Below the pieces are notes generated by a model. The model made no database searches. It was not told where the DNA came from and worked only from the letters and a program-made list of their open reading frames with translations. The position numbers were made by a program, and so were the translations under genes. DNA of 14,928 nucleotides from Firmicutes bacterium UBA6418 (GTDB lineage Bacteria > Bacillota > Clostridia > Peptostreptococcales > Anaerovoracaceae), in contig DJPG01000051.1 in the NCBI GenBank assembly GCA_002439735.1, forward strand, positions 1-14,928, given 5' to 3'. Every line of letters begins with the position of its first letter. Within the stretch, counting starts at the first letter, position 1. Positions 5,651-13,786 of this stretch are shown here, piece by piece.

Positions 5651-7006
5651 CTAGTATTTGCCGAGGGAAGCTGCCAGTGTTTCGTCCGGATCCTCCGCGA
5701 AGTGATAATCCTTGCCCGGCAGTACCGCGTTCAGGATGATGCCGACGATGGAGGCAACGGCAAGACCGGTCATGTTGATGGTGATGCTGCCGATGACGAT
5801 CGGGATCGCGCCAAGGTCGGAGAAGTTGATGCCGACTGCCAGACCCAGGATGATTGCCGCAACGATGACGTTCCTGGATTCTTGGAAGTTTGTTTTGTTT
5901 TCGACTACGTTTCTGACACCGATCGCGGAGATCATGCCATATAGGATCAGGGAGACACCGCCGATGGTCGCGGTTGGCATCACTTCGATGATGGCCGCGA
6001 ATTTCGGGCAGAAGGAAAGCACAATCGCGTAGATGGCTGCCAGCTTGATGACGAATGGATCATAAACCTTTGTCAGAGCCAGAACGCCGGTGTTTTCACC
6101 GTAGGTCGTGTTTGCGGGAGCACCGAAGAGTGCTGCGATGGTGGTTCCGATACCGTCGCCGATCAGGGTTCTGTGCAGTCCCGGATCCTTGATGAAGTTT
6201 CTGCCGACGGTGCCGCCGATCGCGGAGATATCACCAACGTGTTCCATCATCGTCGCGAAGGCGATCGGTACAATGGTGATGATGGAAGTCATGACCATGC
6301 CCCAATCCGTGTTTCCACTTGTGAATACGGAAAGTCCGGTACGTCCCCAGACAATCGGAAGGCCAAACCAGTCAGCGTCTTTTACCAGTGTGAAGTCCAC
6401 CTCGCCGCTGACCGCCGCAACGGCGTAGGACGCGACCACGCCGAGCAGAATCGGAATGATCTTGATCATGCCCTTGCCCCAGATGTTGCAGACAATGACC
6501 ACCACGATGGCAACCAGCGCGATCCACCAGTTCGCGCTGCAGTTGTTGATCGCGGACGGGGACAGATTGAGTCCGATGGAGATGATGATCGGTCCGGTTA
6601 CGACCGGCGGGAAATATTTCATAACGTTTGAAGAACCGCACGCTTTGCAGATGGCGGAAAGCACCAGATACAGAAGTCCGGCGCAGGCAACGCCGACGCA
6701 GGCATAGGTCAGGGAAACTTCATCGGTCATACCGGCAGCGGCGCCTGCAGTCTTGACTGCGGCATATCCGCCGAGGAACGCGAACGAAGAACCCAAAAAT
6801 ACCGGGATTTTATTTTGTGTCACAAAGTGCATGAACAGGGTCGCAAGACCTGCGAACAGCAGGGTCGTGGAAATGCTCAGTCCGGTAATGATCGGCACCA
6901 GTACGGTAGCGCCGAACATGGCAAACATGTGCTGCAGTCCGAGAATCAGCGTTTTGCCGGTTCCCAGCTCCCGCGCGTTGTAGATTGGTTCGTGTTGTGT
7001 TTTCAT
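5651..7006 (-). CDS. uraA: Uracil permease (NCS2 nucleobase:cation symporter)
   Basis: A 451-residue integral membrane protein of the NCS2 family, importing uracil with protons. GLQHMFAMFGATVLVPIITG (23-42) is the usual first helix region. MMEHVGDISAIGG (253-265) carries E255, and NTTYGENTGVLALTKVYD (299-316) carries E304, the two glutamates that line the uracil site in UraA. About a dozen further hydrophobic stretches follow the family pattern, and the tail HFAEDPDETLAASLGKY is hydrophilic. The start at 7006 is chosen because AGGAGG lies 6 nt upstream; the frame is open to 7168, but that part is the untranslated attenuator. A sigma-A promoter and a PyrR-type attenuator precede it, so expression should fall when pyrimidines are abundant. 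pyrR follows downstream. Confidence 0.96.
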   Translation of the reverse strand: MKTQHEPIYNARELGTGKTLILGLQHMFAMFGATVLVPIITGLSISTTLLFAGLATLFMHFVTQNKIPVFLGSSFAFLGGYAAVKTAGAAAGMTDEVSLTYACVGVACAGLLYLVLSAICKACGSSNVMKYFPPVVTGPIIISIGLNLSPSAINNCSANWWIALVAIVVVIVCNIWGKGMIKIIPILLGVVASYAVAAVSGEVDFTLVKDADWFGLPIVWGRTGLSVFTSGNTDWGMVMTSIITIVPIAFATMMEHVGDISAIGGTVGRNFIKDPGLHRTLIGDGIGTTIAALFGAPANTTYGENTGVLALTKVYDPFVIKLAAIYAIVLSFCPKFAAIIEVMPTATIGGVSLILYGMISAIGVRNVVENKTNFQESRNVIVAAIILGLAVGINFSDLGAIPIVIGSITINMTGLAVASIVGIILNAVLPGKDYHFAEDPDETLAASLGKY

Positions 7007-7093
7007 ACTTGTCCTCCTAAAAGAATGGTTTATTTTTTTGAAGGAACATCTTGTTTTGGTTCTTTTGGATTTTCCGCGGCAGGCGCATTCGGT

Positions 7094-7127
7094 AAAAAAA
7101 AACAGCCCTGCAATTCGCAAGACCATA
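7094..7127 (-). terminator. Attenuator terminator of the uraA leader
   Basis: On the minus strand GGTCTTGC (plus 7117-7124), loop GAATT, and GCAGGGCT (plus 7104-7111) form a GU-containing stem extendable to 10 bp. It is followed by G and nine Ts (plus 7094-7102). The 5' arm TCTTGC can instead pair with GCAAGA in the upstream PyrR hairpin, giving the antiterminator. Confidence 0.82.
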
Positions 7128-7164
7128 CCGAAAATCCCCGCAAAACTGCTGCGGAGCCCTGATG

Positions 7165-7200
7165 TCAATCTTGCCGGTCTCTCTGTACCGATTTAAAGAT
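7165..7200 (-). promoter_or_regulatory. PyrR-binding RNA hairpin (anti-antiterminator) of the uraA leader
   Basis: On the minus strand the leader reads CTTTAAAT, then stem CGGT/ACCG closing a loop with the conserved CAGAGAG, then a bulged GGCAAG and ATT. This matches the PyrR-binding consensus of Bacillota pyrimidine leaders. The 3' part GCAAGATTG (plus 7166-7174) is also the 5' strand of the antiterminator and pairs with TCTTGC in the terminator (plus 7117-7122). PyrR bound here would free the terminator and stop transcription before uraA. Confidence 0.88.
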
Positions 7201-7217
7201 GCTCTTTTCAACTAAAC

Positions 7218-7246
7218 ATGATAAGGGAAAAAGATCGGGATGTCAA
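7218..7246 (-). promoter_or_regulatory. Sigma-A promoter of uraA
   Basis: On the minus strand a perfect -35 TTGACA (plus 7241-7246) and a -10 TATCAT (plus 7218-7223) are separated by 17 bp. Transcription would start near 7211, about 10 nt before the PyrR hairpin and 205 nt before the uraA start. Confidence 0.92.
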
Positions 7247-7306
7247 GATTTTTTTGGAAAACATTTGTGAAATCTCCGGCGATGGTTTTCGGCAGAGACT
7301 GGTACC

Positions 7307-7347
7307 AAAAAGAAAATCCCCGGCATACCATACGGAATGTCGGGGGG
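7307..7347 (-). terminator. Intrinsic terminator of the alpha/beta hydrolase gene
   Basis: On the minus strand CCCCGACAT pairs with ATGCCGGGG (one A-C mismatch) around a loop of about 10 nt, followed by ATTTTCTTTTT. It lies about 30 nt after the hydrolase stop and ahead of the uraA promoter, isolating the two units. Confidence 0.75.
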
Positions 7348-7373
7348 AGGATGAGATGAATGCAAGAAGCAGC

Positions 7374-8318
7374 TTAGTCAATCCGGCTTTCTTCCAGCAC
7401 TTCATCCATAAATTCGATGATGCCGTCCGCAACCTCGTCGCGGATCTCAGCATAGTTGTGGATCTCATGACGGAAGCCGGTGTAGAGCTCGGTTGTCACG
7501 TCTTCGTGACCGGTTTCGGCCAGCCAGTTGGAAACCTGATAAACCCCTTCACCGTACATGCCGACCGGATCCTGATCGCCGGCAATGTTATAGATCGGAA
7601 GATCCATCGGTACCTTCGCGGCCCATCCCTTTCCTTCGATGGATTGGATCATTTCCACGAAGTATTTCATGGAGCGATTGGTGGTCGGCTTGGTGAAGGC
7701 ATCAAACGGGTCGGCTGCGTGATCCTGCTGTACATACGGGTCATGGCAGATCCACTCGTTACCGATCTTGATCTCACCGCAGCGTCCGCACATCCAGCCG
7801 AGCAGCTCGCCGCCCAGATCCGGATCCGCGCTGTCGCCTTTTCCTTCATCGAGAAGACGATCGATTTTGGCAATGGTTTCCTCCGCGATCGGAAATACGC
7901 CGCAGGTGCCGCAAATGGTCGCGCCGGTCAGCTCCTCACCGTACTTGGTCATAAAATCACGCACGATCATGGAACCCATGCTGTGACCGTAGAGAAAGTA
8001 CGGGAGATTCGGATAAAGCTCGCCGGTGAGTTCCTTGAGCTGATGTTCGTCTTCCATCATGGTATGGAAACCCTGATGTCCCCAGTCACCCCAGGTGTTG
8101 TTTTCGAGCGCGGTTTTGCCGTGACCGACATGGTCGTCTGCCGCGACGATATAGCCGGCCTCCATGAATCTTACGATCATAGGAAAATAACGGCGGGAAT
8201 GTTCACCAAAGCCGTGGATCAGTTGTACGATACCCTTTGGTTCGCATGCGGGAACATAGATCCAGCCGTAGACCGTATCGCGTTCGTTAAATGATTTGAA
8301 ACTAACTTCATGCAGCAT
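7374..8318 (-). CDS. Alpha/beta hydrolase, monoacylglycerol lipase / lysophospholipase type
   Basis: A 314-residue serine hydrolase of the Hydrolase_4 (PldB/monoacylglycerol lipase-like) family. The oxyanion segment VQLIHGFGEHSRRY lies at 31-44, and DDHVGHGKT (61-69) matches the family DxxGHG motif. The nucleophile elbow GHSMGS (111-116) gives S113. The acid is in IAGDQDPVG (245-253, D248 or D250) and the base is H284 in GFRHEIHNY. There is no signal peptide, so it is probably cytoplasmic, cleaving glycerol or phospholipid esters. The start at 8318 is preceded by AAAGGAGG 9 nt upstream; an in-frame ATG at 8342 lies upstream of that site. It has its own promoter, leader hairpin and terminator. 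Cysteines cluster at 136-139 and 177-191, which is unusual. The exact substrate is unknown. Confidence 0.9.
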   Translation of the reverse strand: MLHEVSFKSFNERDTVYGWIYVPACEPKGIVQLIHGFGEHSRRYFPMIVRFMEAGYIVAADDHVGHGKTALENNTWGDWGHQGFHTMMEDEHQLKELTGELYPNLPYFLYGHSMGSMIVRDFMTKYGEELTGATICGTCGVFPIAEETIAKIDRLLDEGKGDSADPDLGGELLGWMCGRCGEIKIGNEWICHDPYVQQDHAADPFDAFTKPTTNRSMKYFVEMIQSIEGKGWAAKVPMDLPIYNIAGDQDPVGMYGEGVYQVSNWLAETGHEDVTTELYTGFRHEIHNYAEIRDEVADGIIEFMDEVLEESRID

Positions 8319-8349
8319 AGTGGGATACCTCCTTTTTTTCATCCGTCTG

Positions 8350-8376
8350 CAAAAAATTCCGGAATCTTCCTTCCGG
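8350..8376 (-). terminator. Terminator-like hairpin in the leader of the hydrolase gene
   Basis: On the minus strand CCGGAA-GGAAGA-TTCCGG is followed by AATTTTTTG. It lies between the promoter and the ribosome binding site (8328-8333), so it could act as an attenuator or as a leader stabiliser. Confidence 0.5.
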
Positions 8377-8402
8377 CTTTGCCAAGTGATAGAATCCTAT
8401 TT

Positions 8403-8425
8403 ATTATACCAAAGGATTCGCGCGA
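8403..8425 (-). promoter_or_regulatory. Extended -10 promoter of the hydrolase gene
   Basis: On the minus strand TGGTATAAT forms an extended -10 (TATAAT at plus 8403-8408) with only a poor -35 upstream, as is common for extended -10 promoters. Transcription would start near 8396, giving a leader of about 78 nt. Confidence 0.7.
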
Positions 8426-8647
8426 TAGCTAGTGTTTGATGTGAAAAACATCGTTTTCAAGAAGCTAAAGCCATCGCATTTCCTGAAGCGAGGCTGCTTA
8501 CATAGAATTTACTTTTTGATGATAGAGAATTTTACAGCAAAAAAGCTATACTGACTTTGGCAGTTCGAGCTTGACGCGGAAGCGGGGAAGCACTCCGGAA
8601 TATGTGCCAGGATCGGACACAGATAGACAAGAAAAGGAGTATAGAAT
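8426..8647. other. Divergent intergenic region with a short inverted repeat
   Basis: This stretch separates the minus-strand hydrolase from the plus-strand secreted protein. It holds GATGT-GAAAA-ACATC (8438-8452), a 5-bp inverted repeat that could be an operator, and a possible -10, TATACT (8547-8552), without a good -35. AAGGAG at 8634-8639 is the ribosome binding site of the secreted protein. No reading frame is supported. Confidence 0.45.
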
Positions 8648-11600
8648 ATGAGCAAATCAATGCGTAAGCATTTTTGGAAACGTTGGATCGGCATGGTTAC
8701 AGCGACGGCAATGCTCTTAGCGGCGACACCGGCCGGCACGACGGCCTACGCGCAGAGTGCAGAGTCTGTAGCGTCAGCGGCCGCGCAGGCGAACACAACG
8801 GGCATTGTGATCAACGAAGTAGAATCCGATGCGCCAAACAAAGGAAATGACTGGGTGGAGATCACGAATACCGGCAGCAAAGCGGTAGATCTCTCCGGCT
8901 GGTACCTGACCGATGACAAAGGCGAAGAACGAAAAACCGAAGGTAAGACAACGCCGCTCGCAAAGAGCACTGTGCTGGAGCCGGGCGCGTTTCTGGTTCT
9001 GGAAGAAACCGTGAATTTCGATTTCGGTCTCGGCAAGGCGGATACCGCCATTCTGTATGATGCGAATGGAGAGCAGGTTGACAGCTATGCTTATACCAGC
9101 GTAGCGGCAGGCACTTGGTCACGGCAGGCTGACGGAAGCTTCGCGGACGCGGAAGCGACCAAAGGTACGGCGAACGCAGCACCATCAAAGACAACGGAGC
9201 CGGAGCAGCCGGAGACCAAAACAGCGCTGGTGCTGAACGAGATCAATTCTTCCCCGGACGACTGGGTGGAACTGATGAACACCGGCTCGGAAACGCTGGA
9301 TATTTCCGGCTATGAGCTGCGGGATAATTCGGATGATCACCGGTGGAGATTCCCGGATGGCAGCCAAATTGCGGCCGGCGAGCTGCTGGTCGTAGACGCG
9401 AAGGCAAACGGGCTTGTTTACGACGATCAGACGAAGAGCTTTGCAGCGGGTACCTTTGAAGCTGCCATTGGCATCGGATCCGGCGACAGCATCCGCTTAT
9501 ATGACAAAAACGGAAAATTACTGGATGAATACAGCTGGACGGAGCATGCTTCCTACGACGGGGATCCGGCAAAAGCCTCTTACGGACGTTATCCGGACGG
9601 CACCGGCGCGTTTCGTTTGACCAAGGAAACGAAAGGTACAGCCAATGCGTTTTATGCGCCAACCATCGCGATCAACGAGGTAGAGTCCAACGGAGACACG
9701 ACGGACTGGGTGGAGATTATGAATACCGGTACGCAAGCGGTAGACATCTCCGGCTGGTATTTACTGGACAATGATCCGGTCGGACATAAGGCGGATGTGA
9801 CGCCGGTCGCGGAAGGCACTACGCTGGAGCCGGGCGCGCTCTATGTTTTCGACCAGAACAAGGATTTCACCTTCGGACTGGGCAAGGCAGATAAAGCGGC
9901 GATCTATGACGCGAGCGGCAATCTGATCACCGAATATGAATGGGCAGTCCATGCGAATGGCGTTTATGCCCGTATCCCGGACGGAACCGGCGAATTTCAG
10001 GATTTCGCGACAGCCACCAAAGGGAAAAAGAATAAGGTTGTCAATCCGGTCGTGATCAATGAAGTGCAGTCCAACGACCCAAGCGGCGGCGCGGACTGGG
10101 TCGAGCTGGCCAATCCGACCGCGGAGACGCTCAACATCTCCGGACTGATTCTGAAAGACAATAAAGATAAAGACTCATACACGATTCCGGAGGGGACGAC
10201 CATTCCGGCAAACGGATTTCTGGTCATCTACCAGGACGACAGCGGTGTGCAGGGCTTCGCGTTCGGACTCGGCAAGGGCGATTCTGTCAGAATCTTTGAA
10301 GACGGAGAGCAGATTGCCATAGCGACATGGCCGGACGGCAGCCACACCAACCCGACCTGGGGTCTGTACCCGGATGTGAACGGCAGCACCTATCAGAATA
10401 CCTTGGAGGCAACGCCGGGAGCGGCGAACAAATTTGCCGGCATCCCGGATGTCATCGCTTGGCCTGGACCAAATACGATCAAGACCTTGGATACGACCGC
10501 GACCTTCCTCGAAGATTCTTCCGGTCTGGACTTCTACAACGGACAGCTGTACGCGATTGATAACGGCACCGGCACCTTCTGGGTCATGGATATCGATCAC
10601 GCAGGAAACTATCAGTTCGCGTCCGGCTTTGAACAGGGAAAGCGGATTGTATTCCAAAAAGATAAGAATTCTGAAAAAGCAAAGGGTCCGGACACAGAGG
10701 GCATCACCGTAGACGGAAACGGCATGGTCTACGCGGCTTCCGAACGGGATAACAGCAACAAAGGCGTGAACTACAACACGATCCTGATGGTCAATCCTAA
10801 GACGAGCGGTACACGCCTTGTCGCGGAAAAGGAATGGAATTTGACCGCGTCCCTGCCGCAGGTTTCCGCAAACATGGGTATCGAAGCCGTGGAATGGGTG
10901 GCAAACGCTGAGGTAAACGGCAAGCTGATTGATCAGAAGACCGGCAGGGCCTATGACCCGGCAGACTATCCGAACGCAGTCGCAGGCGGCGTCTTCTTCG
11001 TGGCACTGGAAGATAACGGTCATGTCTACGCCTACGTTCTCAACAAAGACGGAAGCGCTGTTCAGATCGCGGATATCGACAGCAAGCTGGGCGGCGCGAT
11101 GGCACTGGACTATGATACCTATGAAAATAAGCTGTGGGTCGCGGCGGACGACGGCTATGGCAATCGCATGGCGCAAATTACGCTGAATGGCACGACAAAT
11201 CCGGAAATCGTTCATATCAATCCGCCGACCGAACTTGACACCACCGCAAACAACGAAGGCTTTGCGATCGCGGAGAAGGAGCTGACGCAAAACGGAACCA
11301 GACCGGTATTCCGCTTCTGCGACGGTGTGACAAGCGGCGCGCTGACGCTCGGCTATCTGAACTGCGATTATCAGAGCAGTACATCGACTGGTGGCGGCAG
11401 CGGAAGCGCAGTTTCGACGCCATCCGATGATGTCGTGACCGTCAAAGATACTGACCCGAACGGCGCAGGCTCCGAGACGCAAACAACGGTAACGAAGACA
11501 ACGGTGAAAAATGCCAGAACGGAAACTGTACGGAATGATCAGGGACAGGAGACGGTCAAAACAACCGCCGATGTTTCCAAAGCACTTGGTGACAAGCTGA

Positions 11601-12526
11601 TCCGACAAGCGGCTTCCAATCAGGCGAATACGATTGAAATCACTGTCAAGTCGCAGAATGCAGGCACGACCGGCCGCGCAAGCGTAACTGAAGTCCTACT
11701 CCCGAAAGCGATGGTTGACACGATTGCCAAAGACACACATGCGGATCTTGCTATCAAGACCGGAAACGGCGACGTGACACTCGACAGTAAGGCACTGCAG
11801 AGCATTGCCAAGGAAGCGAAGACTGACACGGTGACGATTGTGATCACCGAAAACACGCAGTTAAAAGAAACGCAGAAACCGGCTGCAGCGATTGTCGCAA
11901 CCGGGACACTGTTTGACGTATCCGTTGAAACTGACACGAAGCTTCTCCATACATTGGATGGCGGTCAGGCGTATGTAACTCTGCCGGTGCCGGAAAAACT
12001 TAAAGGCAAGGATCTTCTCGTCATCTATGTCGATGACAACGGTCTTTGCAGGATCCTTGACCACAGCGCGGACAAGATCGGCGCGGAGGACTATCTTCGT
12101 TTCACAACGACTCACTTCTCGAACTTCGCGGTCGTTGACAAGGCCGAAGCAGAGCAGCTGATACAGGAACAAAACGCGGCGCACGTCAAGAAACGGATGC
12201 AGTCCGCGAAGTTCAAGGTGACCACATCAAAGACGAGTCAGAAGTCCGTCAAGGTACAAGTCACAGCCAGGAACAACAAGGCACTGATCTCAGACAGCAA
12301 ATCCCTGGGTTACACGGTCAAGTATCAGTTTTATCGTTCGAGCAAGAAATCTGCAGGCTATAAACTGCTTAAGACCAAGACGACGAACACCTTCACCAAC
12401 ACCAAAGGCACCAGGGGCGCGAAGTACTACTACAAGGCTCGCGTACTGGTCTATGACGGCAAGAGACTTGTCGCGAAGAGCACGCTCAAGCAATGCAGCT
12501 ATGGCGTAAGAATCTGGAAAAAATAA
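8648..12526 (+). CDS. Secreted multidomain protein: four lamin-tail domains, beta-propeller, stalk
   Basis: A 1292-residue exported protein. Residues 1-35 form a signal peptide (basic MSKSMRKHFWKRW, hydrophobic core, AYA/QS cleavage). Four lamin-tail (LTD) domains start near 54, 194, 340 and 468, each with a version of INEVxSxxxDWVEIxNTG followed by DISGWYLxD. A predicted beta-propeller of phytase-like esterase/SdiA-regulated type spans about 600-907 (SSGLDFYNGQLYAIDNG, DTEGITVDGNGMVYAASE, NEGFAIAE). A STSTGGGSGS linker and threonine-rich stalk follow, then a domain (975-1160) ending TTTHFSNFAVV, common in Bacillota surface proteins, and a lysine-rich C-terminal domain (1187-1292), perhaps fibronectin-like. 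No LPxTG, SLH or dockerin motif is visible. AAGGAG lies 8 nt before the start. It is monocistronic with a terminator at 12580. A role in binding or cleaving an extracellular phosphoester or polymer is an inference. Confidence 0.85.
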   Translation: MSKSMRKHFWKRWIGMVTATAMLLAATPAGTTAYAQSAESVASAAAQANTTGIVINEVESDAPNKGNDWVEITNTGSKAVDLSGWYLTDDKGEERKTEGKTTPLAKSTVLEPGAFLVLEETVNFDFGLGKADTAILYDANGEQVDSYAYTSVAAGTWSRQADGSFADAEATKGTANAAPSKTTEPEQPETKTALVLNEINSSPDDWVELMNTGSETLDISGYELRDNSDDHRWRFPDGSQIAAGELLVVDAKANGLVYDDQTKSFAAGTFEAAIGIGSGDSIRLYDKNGKLLDEYSWTEHASYDGDPAKASYGRYPDGTGAFRLTKETKGTANAFYAPTIAINEVESNGDTTDWVEIMNTGTQAVDISGWYLLDNDPVGHKADVTPVAEGTTLEPGALYVFDQNKDFTFGLGKADKAAIYDASGNLITEYEWAVHANGVYARIPDGTGEFQDFATATKGKKNKVVNPVVINEVQSNDPSGGADWVELANPTAETLNISGLILKDNKDKDSYTIPEGTTIPANGFLVIYQDDSGVQGFAFGLGKGDSVRIFEDGEQIAIATWPDGSHTNPTWGLYPDVNGSTYQNTLEATPGAANKFAGIPDVIAWPGPNTIKTLDTTATFLEDSSGLDFYNGQLYAIDNGTGTFWVMDIDHAGNYQFASGFEQGKRIVFQKDKNSEKAKGPDTEGITVDGNGMVYAASERDNSNKGVNYNTILMVNPKTSGTRLVAEKEWNLTASLPQVSANMGIEAVEWVANAEVNGKLIDQKTGRAYDPADYPNAVAGGVFFVALEDNGHVYAYVLNKDGSAVQIADIDSKLGGAMALDYDTYENKLWVAADDGYGNRMAQITLNGTTNPEIVHINPPTELDTTANNEGFAIAEKELTQNGTRPVFRFCDGVTSGALTLGYLNCDYQSSTSTGGGSGSAVSTPSDDVVTVKDTDPNGAGSETQTTVTKTTVKNARTETVRNDQGQETVKTTADVSKALGDKLIRQAASNQANTIEITVKSQNAGTTGRASVTEVLLPKAMVDTIAKDTHADLAIKTGNGDVTLDSKALQSIAKEAKTDTVTIVITENTQLKETQKPAAAIVATGTLFDVSVETDTKLLHTLDGGQAYVTLPVPEKLKGKDLLVIYVDDNGLCRILDHSADKIGAEDYLRFTTTHFSNFAVVDKAEAEQLIQEQNAAHVKKRMQSAKFKVTTSKTSQKSVKVQVTARNNKALISDSKSLGYTVKYQFYRSSKKSAGYKLLKTKTTNTFTNTKGTRGAKYYYKARVLVYDGKRLVAKSTLKQCSYGVRIWKK

Positions 12527-12539
12527 TGTTTTCTCTCCT

Positions 12540-12555
12540 CGTATCCTTCGATACG
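12540..12555 (+). other. Small stable hairpin after the secreted-protein gene
   Basis: CGTATC-CTTC-GATACG forms a perfect 6-bp stem with a tetraloop 13 nt after the stop codon. It has no T-run, so it is probably a 3' end stabiliser or processing site before the terminator at 12580. Confidence 0.4.
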
Positions 12556-12579
12556 AAATGATGCAAAAGTACCAAAGCG

Positions 12580-12617
12580 AAAACCTTGCGCCTCCCCGCG
12601 TGAGGTTTTTGCTTTTC
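12580..12617 (+). terminator. Intrinsic terminator of the secreted-protein gene
   Basis: AAAACCTTGCGC (12580-12591) pairs with GCGTGAGGTTTT (12598-12609) over all 12 positions (two G-U) with loop CTCCCC, then TTGCTTTT. Confidence 0.88.
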
Positions 12618-12656
12618 CCAATCACAAAAAGAAGTCCGGATTCTGTGAAATTCGGG

Positions 12657-12685
12657 ATGACATTCGCTCCGAAATAGGGTACAAT
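12657..12685 (+). promoter_or_regulatory. Sigma-A promoter of the lysO-like gene pair
   Basis: ATGACA (12657-12662) and TACAAT (12680-12685), each one base from consensus, are separated by 17 bp. The start would be near 12692. A leader inverted repeat CAGACC/GGTCTG (12707-12712 and 12729-12734) precedes the ribosome binding site; the leader of about 75 nt is too short for a lysine riboswitch. Confidence 0.78.
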
Positions 12686-12767
12686 AAAAGTCACGGACAA
12701 AGAGATCAGACCTCCGGCTTGCAAGATCGGTCTGCGGAATTTTGACAGAGTTGAAGGAGAAAAAGAC

Positions 12768-13754
12768 ATGACGGACATTATTTTGTATATCGGCATTATC
12801 GTTGTCAGCGGGATCGTCGGCAGCAGGATGCGGGCGCACCGCGATAAACTCAGATGGACGGGAAAGGTGCAGACGATGGCGATCGTGCTGCTGGTCGTGC
12901 TGATGGGCGCGCGCATGGGGGCCAATGAGGAAATCATCGCCAATCTCGGAACGATCGGGCTGGCAGCCTTTGCGATGACTATTGCCATGATGCTGGGATC
13001 CCTGATCTGTCTTTTTTTTGCCAGAAAAACACTCGGGTTTACCAAGGACGCGAAGATTGCTGCGCTGCATTGTGAAGAGCTGGAAGAAGCTGCCATGGAA
13101 GAGGAACAAGAGGCTGAGAAGCACGGTATCAATCAGATGACCCTGGTCATACTCTGTTCGGTCATTATCGGTATGGCGCTCGGCTACTTGGCTGCCAGAC
13201 CGCTGTTCGGAGAAAATATCGCCGTCTTTGACGATGCGGCCGGCCTGGGCATCAAGATTGGTCTGTGCATTCTGATGGTCTTCGTCGGCCTGGATCTGGG
13301 ATTGGAGGGAACCGTCCTGACCATGATGAAAGAAGCCGGACTGCGGATCCTGGTATTTCCGCTGGCCTGCATTGTCGGAACCTTGCTGGGAGCGGCGCTG
13401 TGCGGCCTGTTGTTCCGGCTGAGCCTGCCGGAATCGCTGGCGATCGGTGCGGGGTTTGGCTGGTATTCGCTGGCGCCCGGCATCATCATGGAAGTCGGTT
13501 ATCTGACCGCGAGCGCGATTTCTTTCCTGCATAATGTCATGCGGGAGATCTTCAGTATCCTGCTGCTGCCGCTGATCGCCGAAAAGGTCGGCTATATTGA
13601 AGCTGCCTGCATCCCGGGAGCTCCGGCCATGGACGTCTGCCTTCCGATCGTCAATCGCGCGACCCACGGAAAGGCTGTTACCTACGGCTTTGTGACCGGC
13701 GTTGCCATGAGCTTTCTGGTACCGATCATGGTGCCGATCCTGATCAATCTATAG
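12768..13754 (+). CDS. LysO family (DUF340) membrane exporter, first paralogue
   Basis: A 328-residue polytopic membrane protein of the LysO/YbjE family; E. coli LysO exports lysine. The N-terminal half holds three hydrophobic helices and the motif LMGARMGANEEIIANLGTIG (45-64). The C-terminal half carries GFGWYSLAPGIIME (229-242), ISFLHNVMREIFSILLLPLI (251-270) with a conserved membrane glutamate (E260), and PGAPAMDVCLPIV (283-295). These match the E. coli blocks GFGWYSL, ARELIAIMLIP and SMDFTLPV. A cytosolic-looking acidic linker (about 93-124, EELEEAAMEEEQEAEK) separates the halves. AAGGAG lies 8 nt before the start. A second family member follows after 32 nt. Lysine as substrate is inferred from the family; another basic compound is possible. 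Confidence 0.88.
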   Translation: MTDIILYIGIIVVSGIVGSRMRAHRDKLRWTGKVQTMAIVLLVVLMGARMGANEEIIANLGTIGLAAFAMTIAMMLGSLICLFFARKTLGFTKDAKIAALHCEELEEAAMEEEQEAEKHGINQMTLVILCSVIIGMALGYLAARPLFGENIAVFDDAAGLGIKIGLCILMVFVGLDLGLEGTVLTMMKEAGLRILVFPLACIVGTLLGAALCGLLFRLSLPESLAIGAGFGWYSLAPGIIMEVGYLTASAISFLHNVMREIFSILLLPLIAEKVGYIEAACIPGAPAMDVCLPIVNRATHGKAVTYGFVTGVAMSFLVPIMVPILINL

Positions 13755-13786
13755 TGCAAGACAATTTTTGAAATTGAGGGAACGAA

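Noticed and set aside
7007..7168. 54-residue N-terminal extension of UraA
   Set aside because: This stretch is the attenuator leader, with the terminator and T9 run; the AGGAGG site fits the ATG at 7006.
7218..8294. 358-codon plus-strand frame opposite the hydrolase
   Set aside because: Antisense to a hydrolase with all catalytic motifs and its own ribosome binding site.
8319..8342. Upstream ATG for the hydrolase
   Set aside because: It lies upstream of the AAAGGAGG site that serves the ATG at 8318.
10175..11608. 477-codon minus-strand frame
   Set aside because: Antisense to the lamin-tail protein, whose domains and signal peptide are clear; no ribosome binding site or family resemblance.
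12686..12767. Lysine riboswitch ahead of the lysO-like genes
   Set aside because: The leader is only about 75 nt and shows none of the L-box elements; just one short inverted repeat is present.
12486..13667. 393-codon minus-strand frame
   Set aside because: Shadow of the LysO-like gene; the peptide is rich in Q, H, D and R and matches no family I know.
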